From assembly GCF_010993705.1 (NCBI RefSeq), contig NZ_WOFO01000001.1, positions 1 through 64,000 on the forward strand: a stretch of DNA of 64,000 nucleotides, read 5' to 3'. This DNA comes from Cyclobacterium sp. SYSU L10401. Lineage in GTDB: Bacteria > Bacteroidota > Bacteroidia > Cytophagales > Cyclobacteriaceae. Made by a program: the position numbers and the translations under genes. The notes below the pieces were generated by a model, which worked only from the letters and a program-made list of their open reading frames with translations, was not told the DNA's origin and searched no databases. This document shows positions 22,436 through 31,419 of the stretch, one piece after another. Numbering within the stretch: position 1 is the stretch's first letter; every line of letters starts with the position of its first letter.

Positions 22436-23116
22436 ATGACTCCGCTTTTATACCTTTCCTTTATTGGTTTAGGGTTGTTGTTTTCATTGGCTTATTTCTA
22501 CTTAAACCGCAGGTATGGTCTGGAAGAGAAAAAAGCTCACCTGTTCATTTTTTTTATTATAGTATATGTAATGTCCTTTGAGTTGTATGCCTATTACCTG
22601 GTGATGCAAGGGCAGAAGAATGTGCTGGTTTACAACCTTTTTTTCGTGGTAGGGGAGACCCTATTGATTTTGGCTTACCTCCATTCTTTAATTGATCAGG
22701 TAAAGGTAAAAAAGCTGTTGTTGGTATTCATTGTTCTGTTTTTGATCTGGGCCATTACAAATTCCTTATTTTTCCAAAGCCCTACGGTGATGTTTCAGCA
22801 GTATACCCACCTACTGGGTAGTTTTGGTATCGTTGTAGTTTGTTGTTATTTATTGTTTCGGGTCTTTCTGGTGGAGGGTTATTGGGAGCAACCACTTTTG
22901 AGTGTGCCTCATTTTTGGAATATTGCGGCCATACTGCTGTTCTACTGCCCCAATTTCATTTATTTTGGTTCCATTAATATTTTATGGGATATCGATAAAT
23001 GGTATCTTACGGTTCTTGCTTCCATGAACAGGGTTTTCGCAGCCTTGCTTTATTTGATTTTTGGGCTATCATTTTATTCCACTTTGATTTTCATGAAGAG
23101 CCGGGATGGAAGATAG
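22436..23116 (+). CDS. Integral membrane protein, about seven helices
   Basis: The 226-residue, very hydrophobic protein has about seven predicted membrane helices (for example LLYLSFIGLGLLFSLAYFYL, FIFFIIVYVMSFELYAYYLV, LLLVFIVLFLIWAI, GIVVVCCYLLFRVFLV). No enzyme motif is seen. The ATG at 22436 leaves 31 bp after the upstream stop; an in-frame ATG at 22373 would overlap the previous gene by 32 bp. It overlaps the histidine kinase gene by 11 bp, so the two are translationally coupled. It could be a membrane sensor feeding the kinase, whose own membrane part is a single helix; this is inference. Confidence 0.75.
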   Translation: MTPLLYLSFIGLGLLFSLAYFYLNRRYGLEEKKAHLFIFFIIVYVMSFELYAYYLVMQGQKNVLVYNLFFVVGETLLILAYLHSLIDQVKVKKLLLVFIVLFLIWAITNSLFFQSPTVMFQQYTHLLGSFGIVVVCCYLLFRVFLVEGYWEQPLLSVPHFWNIAAILLFYCPNFIYFGSINILWDIDKWYLTVLASMNRVFAALLYLIFGLSFYSTLIFMKSRDGR

Positions 23117-23885
23117 TGCTTTAAATACTTTCCTTGCCATCCTCACTGGAGTAGTATTAATGGTGATCATGGCAGTATTTATAATTACTATCGTGGTCAT
23201 ACACAGGCAAAGGCAAATCAAAAACCGGCATAAAATCCAAATCCTTAAAGCAGATTATGAAAATACCATCCTGAATGCTGAAAAAGAGATTAGGGAGCAA
23301 ACCTTATACCATGTGAGTCAGGAGCTGCACGACAATATCGGGCAGTTGTTGTCTCTTGCAAAGTTGGTATTGAATAACCCGGATGGATCAGGGCTTAGCG
23401 AGGGAAAAAAGTTGATCAATCAAATCATTCGGGAAGTCAGGAGTCTTTCCAAATCTATCAATAGAGATTATATCAGGGAGGTGGAGTTTGAGCACTTTCT
23501 AATGGAGGAGTTAGGCAGGATTGAAAAAAGCGGCTATTGTGCCACCTCTTTCGAAAAATCCGGTAGTCCGGTCAACTTTATCCATGTGGACAAGAAGTTG
23601 GTTTTGATCCGAATGGTCCAGGAGTGCCTTAATAATGCCATCAAACATGCTTCTCCTGGCATGATTTCGATCAAACTTTCCCTGGACGAGGATCTTCTTT
23701 TATTGATCATTGAAGATGATGGAGTTGGGTTTGATACCTCGGAAGCTTCCAAGGGTCTGGGCATTAAAAACCTTAAATCCAGGATCCAAACGATAGAAGG
23801 AAGCGTAGAAGTAAACTCGGCCCACAACAAGGGCACTCAAATTAAAATAGCATTGGATAAAAAGAGCTTAAGTAATCATGGTTAA
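23106..23885 (+). CDS. Sensor histidine kinase, NarL-partner (HisKA_3) type
   Basis: The 259-residue kinase has one N-terminal membrane helix (about 8-32), then a coiled-coil linker and the dimerisation/phosphoacceptor motif QELHDNIGQLLS with H75. The ATPase domain has the N box ECLNNAIKHAS near 173, the G box DDGVGFD near 204, and KGLGIKNL. There is no periplasmic sensing domain, so signal input probably comes from the coupled membrane protein upstream. It overlaps the response regulator gene by 8 bp. Confidence 0.93.
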   Translation: MEDSALNTFLAILTGVVLMVIMAVFIITIVVIHRQRQIKNRHKIQILKADYENTILNAEKEIREQTLYHVSQELHDNIGQLLSLAKLVLNNPDGSGLSEGKKLINQIIREVRSLSKSINRDYIREVEFEHFLMEELGRIEKSGYCATSFEKSGSPVNFIHVDKKLVLIRMVQECLNNAIKHASPGMISIKLSLDEDLLLLIIEDDGVGFDTSEASKGLGIKNLKSRIQTIEGSVEVNSAHNKGTQIKIALDKKSLSNHG

Positions 23886-24522
23886 CAAAACCAGAATATT
23901 ATTGGCAGATGATCACAAATTGTTTGCGGCAGGTATAGAAAACCTGCTTTCAAGAGAAACAGATTTTGAAGTTGTAGGGGTTTTTCACAATGGTAAGGAG
24001 ACCCTGGATGCCCTGGAAAACGTTAAGGCCGACCTGCTCATTACGGATATGAACATGCCAGGTACCAATGGTTTGGCGATTCTTCAGCATATCAAAAGGA
24101 AAAGATGGAAAATCAAAACAATAGTTCTTTCCATGTACGATGATGAAGAAATTTTCAGCAAATGTATCAAACAGGGGGTAAATGCCTACATTCTCAAAAA
24201 TGCAGATCCTGATGAGTTGATTTTTACCATCAGAGAAGTGATGGAGGACAGGTACCTGGCCAATTTTGACCACGTACTAAAGCAAGCTGAAGATGATGAT
24301 TTTGAGCAATACGATCATTTTAAAACAGCCTTTAAGCTTTCCAAAAGAGAAATTGAAATTTTGAAATGGATTGCAAAAGGTAAAACCAGCAAGGAGATCG
24401 CAGATGAGCTGCACTTGAGTATTTTTACGGTTGAAACACACCGCAAGCACCTGCACCAGAAACTGGAAGTATCTTCCATGGCAGAATTGGTCAAAAAAGC
24501 TTTGGAAATGGGGCTGGGTTAG
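23878..24522 (+). CDS. LuxR-type (NarL/FixJ) response regulator
   Basis: The 214-residue protein has an N-terminal receiver domain with acidic pocket DDH near residue 11, phosphoacceptor D57 (LITDMNMPG) and K107, then a LuxR helix-turn-helix at about 147-205 (LSKREIEILKWIAKG, TSKEIADEL, TVETHRKHL). It is the cognate partner of the overlapping kinase. Autoregulation through the repeats at 21990-22010 is possible but untested. The gene ends 16 bp from the convergent psd gene without a visible terminator. Confidence 0.94.
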   Translation: MVNKTRILLADDHKLFAAGIENLLSRETDFEVVGVFHNGKETLDALENVKADLLITDMNMPGTNGLAILQHIKRKRWKIKTIVLSMYDDEEIFSKCIKQGVNAYILKNADPDELIFTIREVMEDRYLANFDHVLKQAEDDDFEQYDHFKTAFKLSKREIEILKWIAKGKTSKEIADELHLSIFTVETHRKHLHQKLEVSSMAELVKKALEMGLG

Positions 24523-24538
24523 GGAGGTTTTAGGTTCT

Positions 24539-25198
24539 CTATTTGAGCCGTGCCAGGGGGGTGATTCCTGCTCTGGTAGTTTGGTTGACATCCACCAAAA
24601 TTTCAGCGTCGGTTGGAATAAATACATCTACCCTTGAACCGAATTTAATGAATCCAAATTCATGACCCTGCACCATCGGGTCTCCCTTAGCTACGTACCA
24701 TTTGATTCTCCGGGCCACGGCACCTGCTATTTGACGTACCATTAACTGTATGCCATTGGGATGCTCTATGACCAGGGAAGTTCTCTCATTGTCTGAACTC
24801 GATTTTGGATGCCAGGCCACCAAAAACTTGCCCGGATGGTACTTGAAATACTTTAATATTCCTGTAATGGGGGACCTGTTGACATGAACATTGATTGGAG
24901 ACATAAAAATAGACACCTGCACCCTTTCTTCCTTCAGGTATTCATCCTCATGGTTGTTTTCTATCACCACCACCTTTCCATCAGCAGGGGCATAGATCAA
25001 TTGCGGGTCATCCGGAATGGGTATGGCCGGGTTGCGGAAGAATTGCAAAACAGCCAGGTAGAGCACAATGCTGCCCAGCAAAAAAACATTCAGTAACAAT
25101 TCCTTTTCAGGGAATAACTGGTGTAGTCCTATGTTGATAGCAGCCAGGACAATTAGTGTCCAAAACAAAAGCGATTTTCCTTCTTTATGAATGGTCAT
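24539..25198 (-). CDS. psd: Phosphatidylserine decarboxylase family protein
   Basis: The 219-residue enzyme of the short Psd/archaetidylserine-decarboxylase type is predicted to make phosphatidylethanolamine from phosphatidylserine at the inner membrane. Two N-terminal hydrophobic segments (LLFWTLIVLAAINIGLH, LLLNVFLLGSIVLYLAVLQF) precede the catalytic part with YAPADGKVV, SIFMSPINVHVNRSP and the self-cleavage site FGSR near residue 187, where the Ser becomes the pyruvoyl group. The start is ATG at 25198. It lies 113 bp downstream of cdsA on the same strand, which makes the substrate of the preceding step in the pathway. Confidence 0.92.
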   Translation of the reverse strand: MTIHKEGKSLLFWTLIVLAAINIGLHQLFPEKELLLNVFLLGSIVLYLAVLQFFRNPAIPIPDDPQLIYAPADGKVVVIENNHEDEYLKEERVQVSIFMSPINVHVNRSPITGILKYFKYHPGKFLVAWHPKSSSDNERTSLVIEHPNGIQLMVRQIAGAVARRIKWYVAKGDPMVQGHEFGFIKFGSRVDVFIPTDAEILVDVNQTTRAGITPLARLK

Positions 25199-25311
25199 GA
25201 TGATAAAATGTTAAATCAAAAACAGGTTAGGTTCCCTAATATACAATTAATCGGGAAAGCCTGTAAGCGGCACCTATCGCATTACAATATTAGCATTTTT
25301 TTAAGGAAATA

Positions 25312-26151
25312 TTAAAATATTTTCAAGAATGCTACGATAAAAGGGGTGGACAACAATAATCCATCAAAACGATCCATAAATCCTCCATGTCCGGGAAGGC
25401 CTTTTCCGGAATCTTTAATGGCAATACTCCTTTTGAAAAGAGACTCAATCAGGTCTCCATAGGTACCTGCAATGATAATGATGGTCATGATACAAAACCA
25501 TTGCCACTCGGGAAGAACAGTAAAATTTTTCGAAATGAAATACGTGACTACTATAGCTGTAAATGCACCACCAAGACTTCCTTCCCAGGATTTTTTTGGT
25601 GATACCCTTTCAAAAAGTTTGGTTTTGCCAAATTTGGTACCTGCAAAGAATGCTCCTGAGTCACTTGCCCAAAGGATAAAAAGTGATCCGATGATGATTT
25701 CATAATGAAAGGTTTTGTCTACAGAAAAAGCGGCCACAGTCAGTAGCGAAAAAGGTATGGCGACATAGAAAATTCCCAAAATGGTATAGGCTATCCCTGT
25801 AAAGGGTTTTTTGTCAGATTTCCGGTACAGCTTTATAAAAAAAATCATCGATACCAGTGGGAAGACCAGGAAATAATAAGCAATAGGTATGATTTTCATT
25901 TCTTCAAGAAAAGTGAATGCAAAAATCAAAAGCCCCACGAATGTTCCAAAGCTTTTCAGGGGCAGCATTCCGTCCAAACCTGAAAGTTTATAAAACTCCA
26001 TTTGAGTAAAACCAAGAATAATTGCAAAAACGATAAAATAAGACCACTCACTAAAAATGGCACTACTGATGATCACTATAGCGCCTATCAGTGCTGTGAT
26101 GACCCGCTGGGCCAAATTGCTGTAATTGCTGATACTAAAACGAGATCTCAT
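25312..26151 (-). CDS. cdsA: Phosphatidate cytidylyltransferase
   Basis: The 279-residue multi-helix membrane enzyme makes CDP-diacylglycerol from phosphatidate and CTP. The C-terminal CDS signature is intact: SPKKSWEGSLGG, GDLIESLFKR, then IKDSGKGLPGHGGFMDRFDGLL. The start is the ATG at 26151; a TTG two codons earlier is less likely. It overlaps the end of the upstream DUF2007 gene by 17 bp, so it is probably coupled with it. It forms a lipid-synthesis run with psd. Confidence 0.94.
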   Translation of the reverse strand: MRSRFSISNYSNLAQRVITALIGAIVIISSAIFSEWSYFIVFAIILGFTQMEFYKLSGLDGMLPLKSFGTFVGLLIFAFTFLEEMKIIPIAYYFLVFPLVSMIFFIKLYRKSDKKPFTGIAYTILGIFYVAIPFSLLTVAAFSVDKTFHYEIIIGSLFILWASDSGAFFAGTKFGKTKLFERVSPKKSWEGSLGGAFTAIVVTYFISKNFTVLPEWQWFCIMTIIIIAGTYGDLIESLFKRSIAIKDSGKGLPGHGGFMDRFDGLLLSTPFIVAFLKIF

Positions 26152-26341
26152 GATCAATAATTTTTATCGCACTGTCGGCATCTGCTGAAGAGACCATCAC
26201 TTGTATGGTTCCATGAATCCTGTAAACCGGGTCCTTTTTGTTCAAGATAACGGCTGCGATACCTTTCTCCTCCAAAACGCCTTTTACAATCTCCGCCCTG
26301 ATGGGCAAGTCAGTTTCAAAAATTTTATGCCACTTTCCCAT
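26135..26341 (-). CDS. DUF2007 domain protein
   Basis: The 68-residue soluble protein has the DUF2007 (putative signal-transducing) pattern: WHKIFETDLPIRAEIVKGVLEEKGI, then VILNKKD and a hydrophobic strand IQVMVSSADADSAIKII. The function is unknown. It overlaps cdsA by 17 bp downstream and the CPBP protease gene by 17 bp upstream, placing it in the middle of a tight operon. Confidence 0.85.
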   Translation of the reverse strand: MGKWHKIFETDLPIRAEIVKGVLEEKGIAAVILNKKDPVYRIHGTIQVMVSSADADSAIKIIDHEISF

Positions 26342-27272
26342 AGGTATTGGATTTCTGAAGTTTTAAAAACATTTTCCAGCTGATAAGAAAAACAATTAAT
26401 CCCAGGATGACATATTCCCAATACAGGTTTGTGGCATCTTCCATGTCAAATTCGATGAGGTTGAGTTTGTTAAAATAGACCAGAATCAAGGTAAAGGTAT
26501 TGTTTAGAATATGCGCCAGCATTGGATATATCAAGCTGCCTGAATAAAGGTAAAGGTAACCAAATAAAGCTCCTAACATGAGCCTGGGTAAAAAACCGTA
26601 AAACTGAAAATGAATCGCAGAAAAAATGAATGCCGTGATCCAAACCCCAAGATGGGCATTACCTGTGTAATGGTGCAGTTTGGGCTGCAAAATTCCCCTG
26701 AAAAGGTATTCTTCCCCAATGCCTGCCAATAAGCCAATGACCAATATTCCCATCAGTAATTCTGCAACGGAGTCAAAATCCGTAAGGAACTTTGTCAATT
26801 CCATCAATTGGTCTTCCTTTTCCCTTAACATGGCTTCCAGTTCGCTTAAGGCCTCAGGAAATTCCACATTCATATTTAAATATACCATGAGGGAATTGAA
26901 AAGGACAAAACCGAAAAGTAAGGGGAATACGATCCAGACGGTGTTGAGCTTTTCAGGGGACAGCTGTTGATTGAATCTTAAGGTCTTTTTATCTACCAGC
27001 CGGATAAACAACCAACCGCCAAGCAGGAAAGCCAGGCCCCCACCCAGGCCCTGTATAAACAAAAAGGCCATCCTGCTGTTGGGATGATCCAGGGTAGCAG
27101 AAAGTAGTCCAGGTAATTCGTCAAATGAAATGCCGAATAATACAGGGATCAACCCTATCGCAAGGGTTTGCAAAATGGCCAGGGTACCAAAGACGATTAA
27201 AACCAATACCGTAATAGAAAGTAACCAATGCTGGTTTACTCGTTGGCCTGGTCGGTGTTCGTATATTTCCAT
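26325..27272 (-). CDS. CPBP family intramembrane glutamic endopeptidase
   Basis: The 315-residue polytopic protein carries the CPBP/Abi motifs. These are EEYLFRGIL (EExxxR), the FSAIHFQFYG segment with the FxxxH motif, and HILNN near the C-terminus. The family cleaves or processes prenylated or other membrane proteins, and the substrate here is unknown. I chose the ATG at 27272 (MEIYEHRPG) over a GTG at 27308. The coding end overlaps the DUF2007 gene by 17 bp; CPBP-DUF2007-cdsA forms one run. Confidence 0.9.
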   Translation of the reverse strand: MEIYEHRPGQRVNQHWLLSITVLVLIVFGTLAILQTLAIGLIPVLFGISFDELPGLLSATLDHPNSRMAFLFIQGLGGGLAFLLGGWLFIRLVDKKTLRFNQQLSPEKLNTVWIVFPLLFGFVLFNSLMVYLNMNVEFPEALSELEAMLREKEDQLMELTKFLTDFDSVAELLMGILVIGLLAGIGEEYLFRGILQPKLHHYTGNAHLGVWITAFIFSAIHFQFYGFLPRLMLGALFGYLYLYSGSLIYPMLAHILNNTFTLILVYFNKLNLIEFDMEDATNLYWEYVILGLIVFLISWKMFLKLQKSNTYGKVA

Positions 27273-27374
27273 ATTCAGAGTAAATTTACATGAATTAGCG
27301 GGCACCACAAGGAGCTTTCTCTTTTAGGAACTAAATAAATTGACGTTTTTCTGACTAGAATCCCGGCAATGTTA

Positions 27375-27404
27375 TTGATATACAAGGAAAAACAGTCATT
27401 TTTG
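27375..27404 (+). promoter_or_regulatory. Promoter of dusB
   Basis: TTG at 27375-27377, a 19-bp spacer, then CATTTTTG at 27397-27404, one base off the TAnnTTTG consensus. The dusB GTG start follows 17 bp later, so the leader would be very short. Confidence 0.4.
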
Positions 27405-27420
27405 CAAAAAATTTCAAGGC

Positions 27421-28410
27421 GTGATTAAAATCGGAGATTTAAATCTGGGAGAATTTCCCCTGTTGCTGGCACCCATGGAAGATGTCAGTGATCCACCTTT
27501 CCGGGCTGTTTGCAAAAGCAACGGAGCAGACCTGATGTATACGGAGTTTATCAGCTCTGAGGGATTGATACGTGATGCAGCTAAATCGGTGCAAAAACTA
27601 GATGTTTACGATTATGAACGCCCAATAGGCATCCAGATATTCGGCAATGAGATAAGCTCCATGAGGGAAGCAGCAGCCATAGTGGAAGCAGCTGGCCCTG
27701 ACATCCTGGATATCAATTATGGTTGCCCCGTAAATAAAGTGGCCTGCAAAGGGGCAGGAGCAGGGATTTTGTTGGATATCGATAAAATGGTTTCCATGAC
27801 AGCGCAAATAGTTAAGGCGGTCAATATTCCCGTAACCGTCAAAACAAGGCTGGGTTGGGATGAAAATACGATCAGAATAGAGGAGGTTACAGAAAGGTTG
27901 CAGGATATTGGGATTCAGCCCATCAGTATCCATGCCCGAACCCGGAAGCAAATGTACAAAGGTGAAGCCAACTGGAAATACCTCGCCGATGTTAAAAACA
28001 ACCCCAGGATAAAAATACCTGTTTTTGGAAATGGGGACATTGATAGTCCCGAAAAAGCAAAGCTTTATAGGGACAAATATGGCGTGGATGGAATAATGAT
28101 AGGTAGGGCGGCGATTGGCTATCCCTGGATTTTCGATGAAATCAAACATTATTTTGCTACAGGAAATTTACTGGCAGGGCCAGACCTTGCAGAAAGGGTA
28201 GCCGTGGCCAAAAGACACCTGGATTTTTCAGTAGAATGGAAAGGAGAAAAACTGGGCTTGCTGGAAATGAGAAGGCATTACACCAATTATTTCAGAGGCC
28301 TGCCACACTTTAAACCTTACCGTACAGCCCTGGTCACTACCGAGGATTATGCTGCGGTGAGGCAGATTCTCGATGAAGTGTCCCGGGTATTTGAGGGAGT
28401 GGAATTCTAA
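27421..28410 (+). CDS. dusB: tRNA-dihydrouridine synthase
   Basis: The 329-residue flavoenzyme of the Dus family reduces uridines in the tRNA D loop. The N-terminal FMN-barrel begins LLLAPMEDVSDPPFR. The catalytic cysteine is C102 in NYGCPVNKVACKGAGAG, and phosphate-binding phrases FGNGDI and GIMIGRAAIG are present. The C-terminal helical RNA-binding domain is complete. The predicted start is GTG at 27421, as no ATG lies upstream in frame. It stands 56 bp before an EamA transporter gene on the same strand. Confidence 0.94.
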   Translation: MIKIGDLNLGEFPLLLAPMEDVSDPPFRAVCKSNGADLMYTEFISSEGLIRDAAKSVQKLDVYDYERPIGIQIFGNEISSMREAAAIVEAAGPDILDINYGCPVNKVACKGAGAGILLDIDKMVSMTAQIVKAVNIPVTVKTRLGWDENTIRIEEVTERLQDIGIQPISIHARTRKQMYKGEANWKYLADVKNNPRIKIPVFGNGDIDSPEKAKLYRDKYGVDGIMIGRAAIGYPWIFDEIKHYFATGNLLAGPDLAERVAVAKRHLDFSVEWKGEKLGLLEMRRHYTNYFRGLPHFKPYRTALVTTEDYAAVRQILDEVSRVFEGVEF

Positions 28411-28466
28411 AATATGGAACCTTTTATTTTTCTGACTTTCCGATAAAATGAAAAAATTCTCCGCCA

Positions 28467-29378
28467 ATGCCTGAAACCAATACCTATCAAGCACTCAAAA
28501 ATTGGGGGATGTTGGTTGTCCTGGCCTTGATATGGGGGAGTTCCTTCATTTTAATCAAAAAAGCACTGTTGGTTTTTTCTGCCGGAGAGGTGGGATCTTT
28601 AAGGATTGTCACGGCCGGAACGGTATTGCTTCCTTTGGCCATGCCAGTCCTAAAACATTTGAGCAGCCGCCAAATGGGATACCTGCTCGTAATAGGCTTT
28701 GTGGGAAGTTTCATACCTGCCTTTTTATTTGCTACCGCCCAAACCAACCTTTCCTCTTCCCTTGCAGGAGTGATCAATGCCTTGACGCCTTTAATGGTGG
28801 TCCTGGTAGGAGCCCTGTTTTTTCAAGCCAGGATTACCTGGAGGATAGTCCTTGGCTTAGCCATTGCTTTTCTGGGCGTAGGCATCCTGGTATTGGCAGG
28901 TGCTGACAGTGGGTTTTCTTTTTTTTCAGACTTTAACCTTTACGGCTTGTTTGTAGTAGCTGCCACCGTTTGTTATGGCTTGAATGTCAATATCATCAAA
29001 TATAGGGTACAGGAAATTAAACCAAGGACCATTACGGCCATTTCCTTGATGATGGTTTTACCACTGGCGGCCATCTATTTATTCGCATTTACGAACTTTT
29101 CATTTAAACTCCTTCATGTGGAAGGTGCCTGGGAAGCAGCCGGCTACGTTACGGCCCTGGGAATAATCGGTACGGCCGCTGCATTGGTGCTTTTTAACGC
29201 CATGGTAAAGTTGGTTTCACCTGTTTTTGCCAGCTCTGTAACCTATCTGGTGCCTCTGGTGGCCATTTTCTGGGGTGTTTGGGATGGAGAGAAATTGTTT
29301 CCGCTTCATTACCTGGGGATCTTTGCCGTCATCATTGGGGTCTGGGTAGGCAACCGGAAATCCAGGCTTTCAAAATAA
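28467..29378 (+). CDS. DMT superfamily (EamA) transporter
   Basis: The 303-residue protein has ten predicted membrane helices in two EamA repeats. The first has LALIWGSSFILIKKAL and AGVINALTPLMVVLVG; the second has the parallel GIIGTAAALVLFNAMVKLVSPVFASSVTYL region. These inner-membrane permeases export or exchange small metabolites; the substrate cannot be inferred. It follows dusB by 56 bp and could share its transcript. The next gene starts about 70 bp later. Confidence 0.9.
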   Translation: MPETNTYQALKNWGMLVVLALIWGSSFILIKKALLVFSAGEVGSLRIVTAGTVLLPLAMPVLKHLSSRQMGYLLVIGFVGSFIPAFLFATAQTNLSSSLAGVINALTPLMVVLVGALFFQARITWRIVLGLAIAFLGVGILVLAGADSGFSFFSDFNLYGLFVVAATVCYGLNVNIIKYRVQEIKPRTITAISLMMVLPLAAIYLFAFTNFSFKLLHVEGAWEAAGYVTALGIIGTAAALVLFNAMVKLVSPVFASSVTYLVPLVAIFWGVWDGEKLFPLHYLGIFAVIIGVWVGNRKSRLSK

Positions 29379-29450
29379 TTCTTTCCCGGGCATTGAATTA
29401 TTGGTATTTATTTGCCTAGTTTAAAGCTTGATTTTGATAGCGCCATTACC

Positions 29451-30368
29451 ATGTTTGACAACTTCCTAGATTTTGATATTGATGTTGCGTTGAGAAACAG
29501 GATATTACAGACGATCCTTATCATTTTTATCATGTGGCTGATCAACAAGATTTCCGTAAGGCTGATTTACAGGGGAGATGCAGTGGAGCTCAAACGCCAA
29601 TATCACTGGAGAAAGGTCATAGAATATACTTCTTTTATTGTGGGGATATTGATTATTGGTAACCTCTGGATCAATAACTTCCAATCCGTCACTACATTTT
29701 TTGGTTTGCTTTCGGCAGGCATAGCCATTGCCCTCAAGGATATTTTTGTCAACATCGCCGGATGGGCTTTTATCTACCTGAGAAAGCCATTTGATGTGGG
29801 TGACCGGATTCAAATCGGAGAAGTACAGGGGGATGTGATAGACCTCAGGCTTTTTCAGTTTTCTTTGCTGGAAATAGGAAACTGGGTGGATGCAGACCAA
29901 AGTACAGGTCGGGTTATCCATGTGCCCAATGGCAAAGTTTTTATGGATGCCCAGGCCAATTATTCTATTGGATTCAATTATATCTGGAACGAACAGAAGA
30001 TTTACATCACCCTCAGGAGTGATTTTAAAAAGGCCAAAGCCATTTTATTGGAAATACTCAATGAGCACCTGAAGGACGATTTAAAGCTGGCTGAAAGGGT
30101 GTTTAAAAAAGCCAAGCAGGACCATTTGATCGTATACAAACAATTTACCCCGATGATTTTCACTAAAATCACGGAAAGGGGCATTCAGCTTTCCATGCGT
30201 TACCTCTGTGACCCGAAAAAAAGAAGGATGTTTGAGCATGCCATTACGGAAAGCATTCTGGAACGTTTGGGCCCAGAGGACAATATCCGCATTGCCTACC
30301 CTACTTCCACCATACTGCTTCATCAGGATAAGGTGCATCCGGAAACCAATCCTTTGGAAAAGAAATGA
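29451..30368 (+). CDS. MscS family mechanosensitive channel
   Basis: The 305-residue small-conductance channel has N-terminal helices followed by the pore-lining MscS region (FFGLLSAGIAIALKDIFVNIAGW) and the beta domain (RKPFDVGDRIQIGEVQGDVIDL). The conserved pore glycine/alanine pattern is visible. I chose the ATG at 29451; the open frame continues upstream only to a TTG at 29412. It probably protects against osmotic downshock. A second, distinct MscS-type gene lies at 41252. Confidence 0.9.
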   Translation: MFDNFLDFDIDVALRNRILQTILIIFIMWLINKISVRLIYRGDAVELKRQYHWRKVIEYTSFIVGILIIGNLWINNFQSVTTFFGLLSAGIAIALKDIFVNIAGWAFIYLRKPFDVGDRIQIGEVQGDVIDLRLFQFSLLEIGNWVDADQSTGRVIHVPNGKVFMDAQANYSIGFNYIWNEQKIYITLRSDFKKAKAILLEILNEHLKDDLKLAERVFKKAKQDHLIVYKQFTPMIFTKITERGIQLSMRYLCDPKKRRMFEHAITESILERLGPEDNIRIAYPTSTILLHQDKVHPETNPLEKK

Positions 30369-30387
30369 GACACAGATGCTCTTTATA

Positions 30388-31377
30388 TCAGGAAATTACC
30401 GGATTTGGAGCAGATTTTTTCTTCACAATATCATCAATGATGGCCCGGGCATGAACGATGGTGTTTTCTATGAAAAATTCCCGCGTATTCAGGCCGCCGC
30501 AGACCACCCCTGCCAGATACAATCCCGGCACATTGGATTCCTGGCTGCTGTCGTCATAGCATGGCTGTCTTTTCTCATCCAGGCTTAGCTCTACCCCCAG
30601 CTGATCCAATAAGGCAAAATTGGGTTTGTATCCGGTCATGGCCAGTACAAAGTCATTCGCTATGCTCACTTCACCCTCCGGAGTGTTCAGAATTACCTCC
30701 TTCTCCCTGATTTCCTTGATCGTGGTGTTGAAGTAACCCTTGATTGATCCTTCTTTGATGCGGTTTTCAATATCAGGTAAGACCCAGTATTTGACCGTTT
30801 GGTCGATTTGTGGTTTCATGACTACCATGGTCACTTCTGCGCCTTTTCGCCAAGTCTCCAGGGCTACATCCACGGCAGAATTGCCGCCGCCTACCACTAC
30901 TATTTTCTGTCCGATATAAGGCCAGGGTTCTTTATAATAATGCGTTACTTTTGGTAGTTCCTCCCCAGGAACATTCATGGTATTGGGCAAATCATAAAAC
31001 CCTGTGGCCATGACCAGTTTTTCGGCCTGGTATTCACCTTTGGATGTTTTTACAGTAAAGCCAGCGTCATTTTTTTTCAACTGTAGAACTTCCTCATATA
31101 GGCTGATTTTCAACTGGTAATGTTTGACTATTCTTCGGTAATATTCCAGTGCTTCAGGGCGGGTAGGCTTATTGGAAATAGACATGAAGGGTATGTCCCC
31201 CATCTCCAGCTTTTCGGAAGTGGAAAAAAAAGTCATGTTGACCGGATAGTTGAAAATTGAATTGGTCAATACCCCCTTTTCCACAATCAGGTAGTCCAGA
31301 TTTTTCTTTTGGGCTTCTATGCCGCAGGCCAAGCCAATTGGGCCGGCGCCAATAATCAACAGTTCCAACTTTTTCAT
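30388..31377 (-). CDS. ypdA: YpdA family bacillithiol disulfide reductase
   Basis: The 329-residue flavoprotein has the FAD site GAGPIG at 10-15 and the NADPH site VVGGGNSAVDVALE near 158-171. The CxxC redox pair of thioredoxin reductases is absent. The phrases VNMTFFSTSEKLEMGDIPF and NTREFFIENTIVHA are typical of YpdA/Bdr, which reduces bacillithiol disulfide. This implies bacillithiol is the host thiol, as expected in Bacteroidota; no bsh genes lie in the window. It is convergent with the MscS gene and 42 bp downstream of the NRDE gene on the same strand. Confidence 0.9.
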   Translation of the reverse strand: MKKLELLIIGAGPIGLACGIEAQKKNLDYLIVEKGVLTNSIFNYPVNMTFFSTSEKLEMGDIPFMSISNKPTRPEALEYYRRIVKHYQLKISLYEEVLQLKKNDAGFTVKTSKGEYQAEKLVMATGFYDLPNTMNVPGEELPKVTHYYKEPWPYIGQKIVVVGGGNSAVDVALETWRKGAEVTMVVMKPQIDQTVKYWVLPDIENRIKEGSIKGYFNTTIKEIREKEVILNTPEGEVSIANDFVLAMTGYKPNFALLDQLGVELSLDEKRQPCYDDSSQESNVPGLYLAGVVCGGLNTREFFIENTIVHARAIIDDIVKKKSAPNPVIS

Positions 31378-31419
31378 AAGATTATAACATGATTATTCCA
31401 TCATAGTTCCTGCCTGAGG

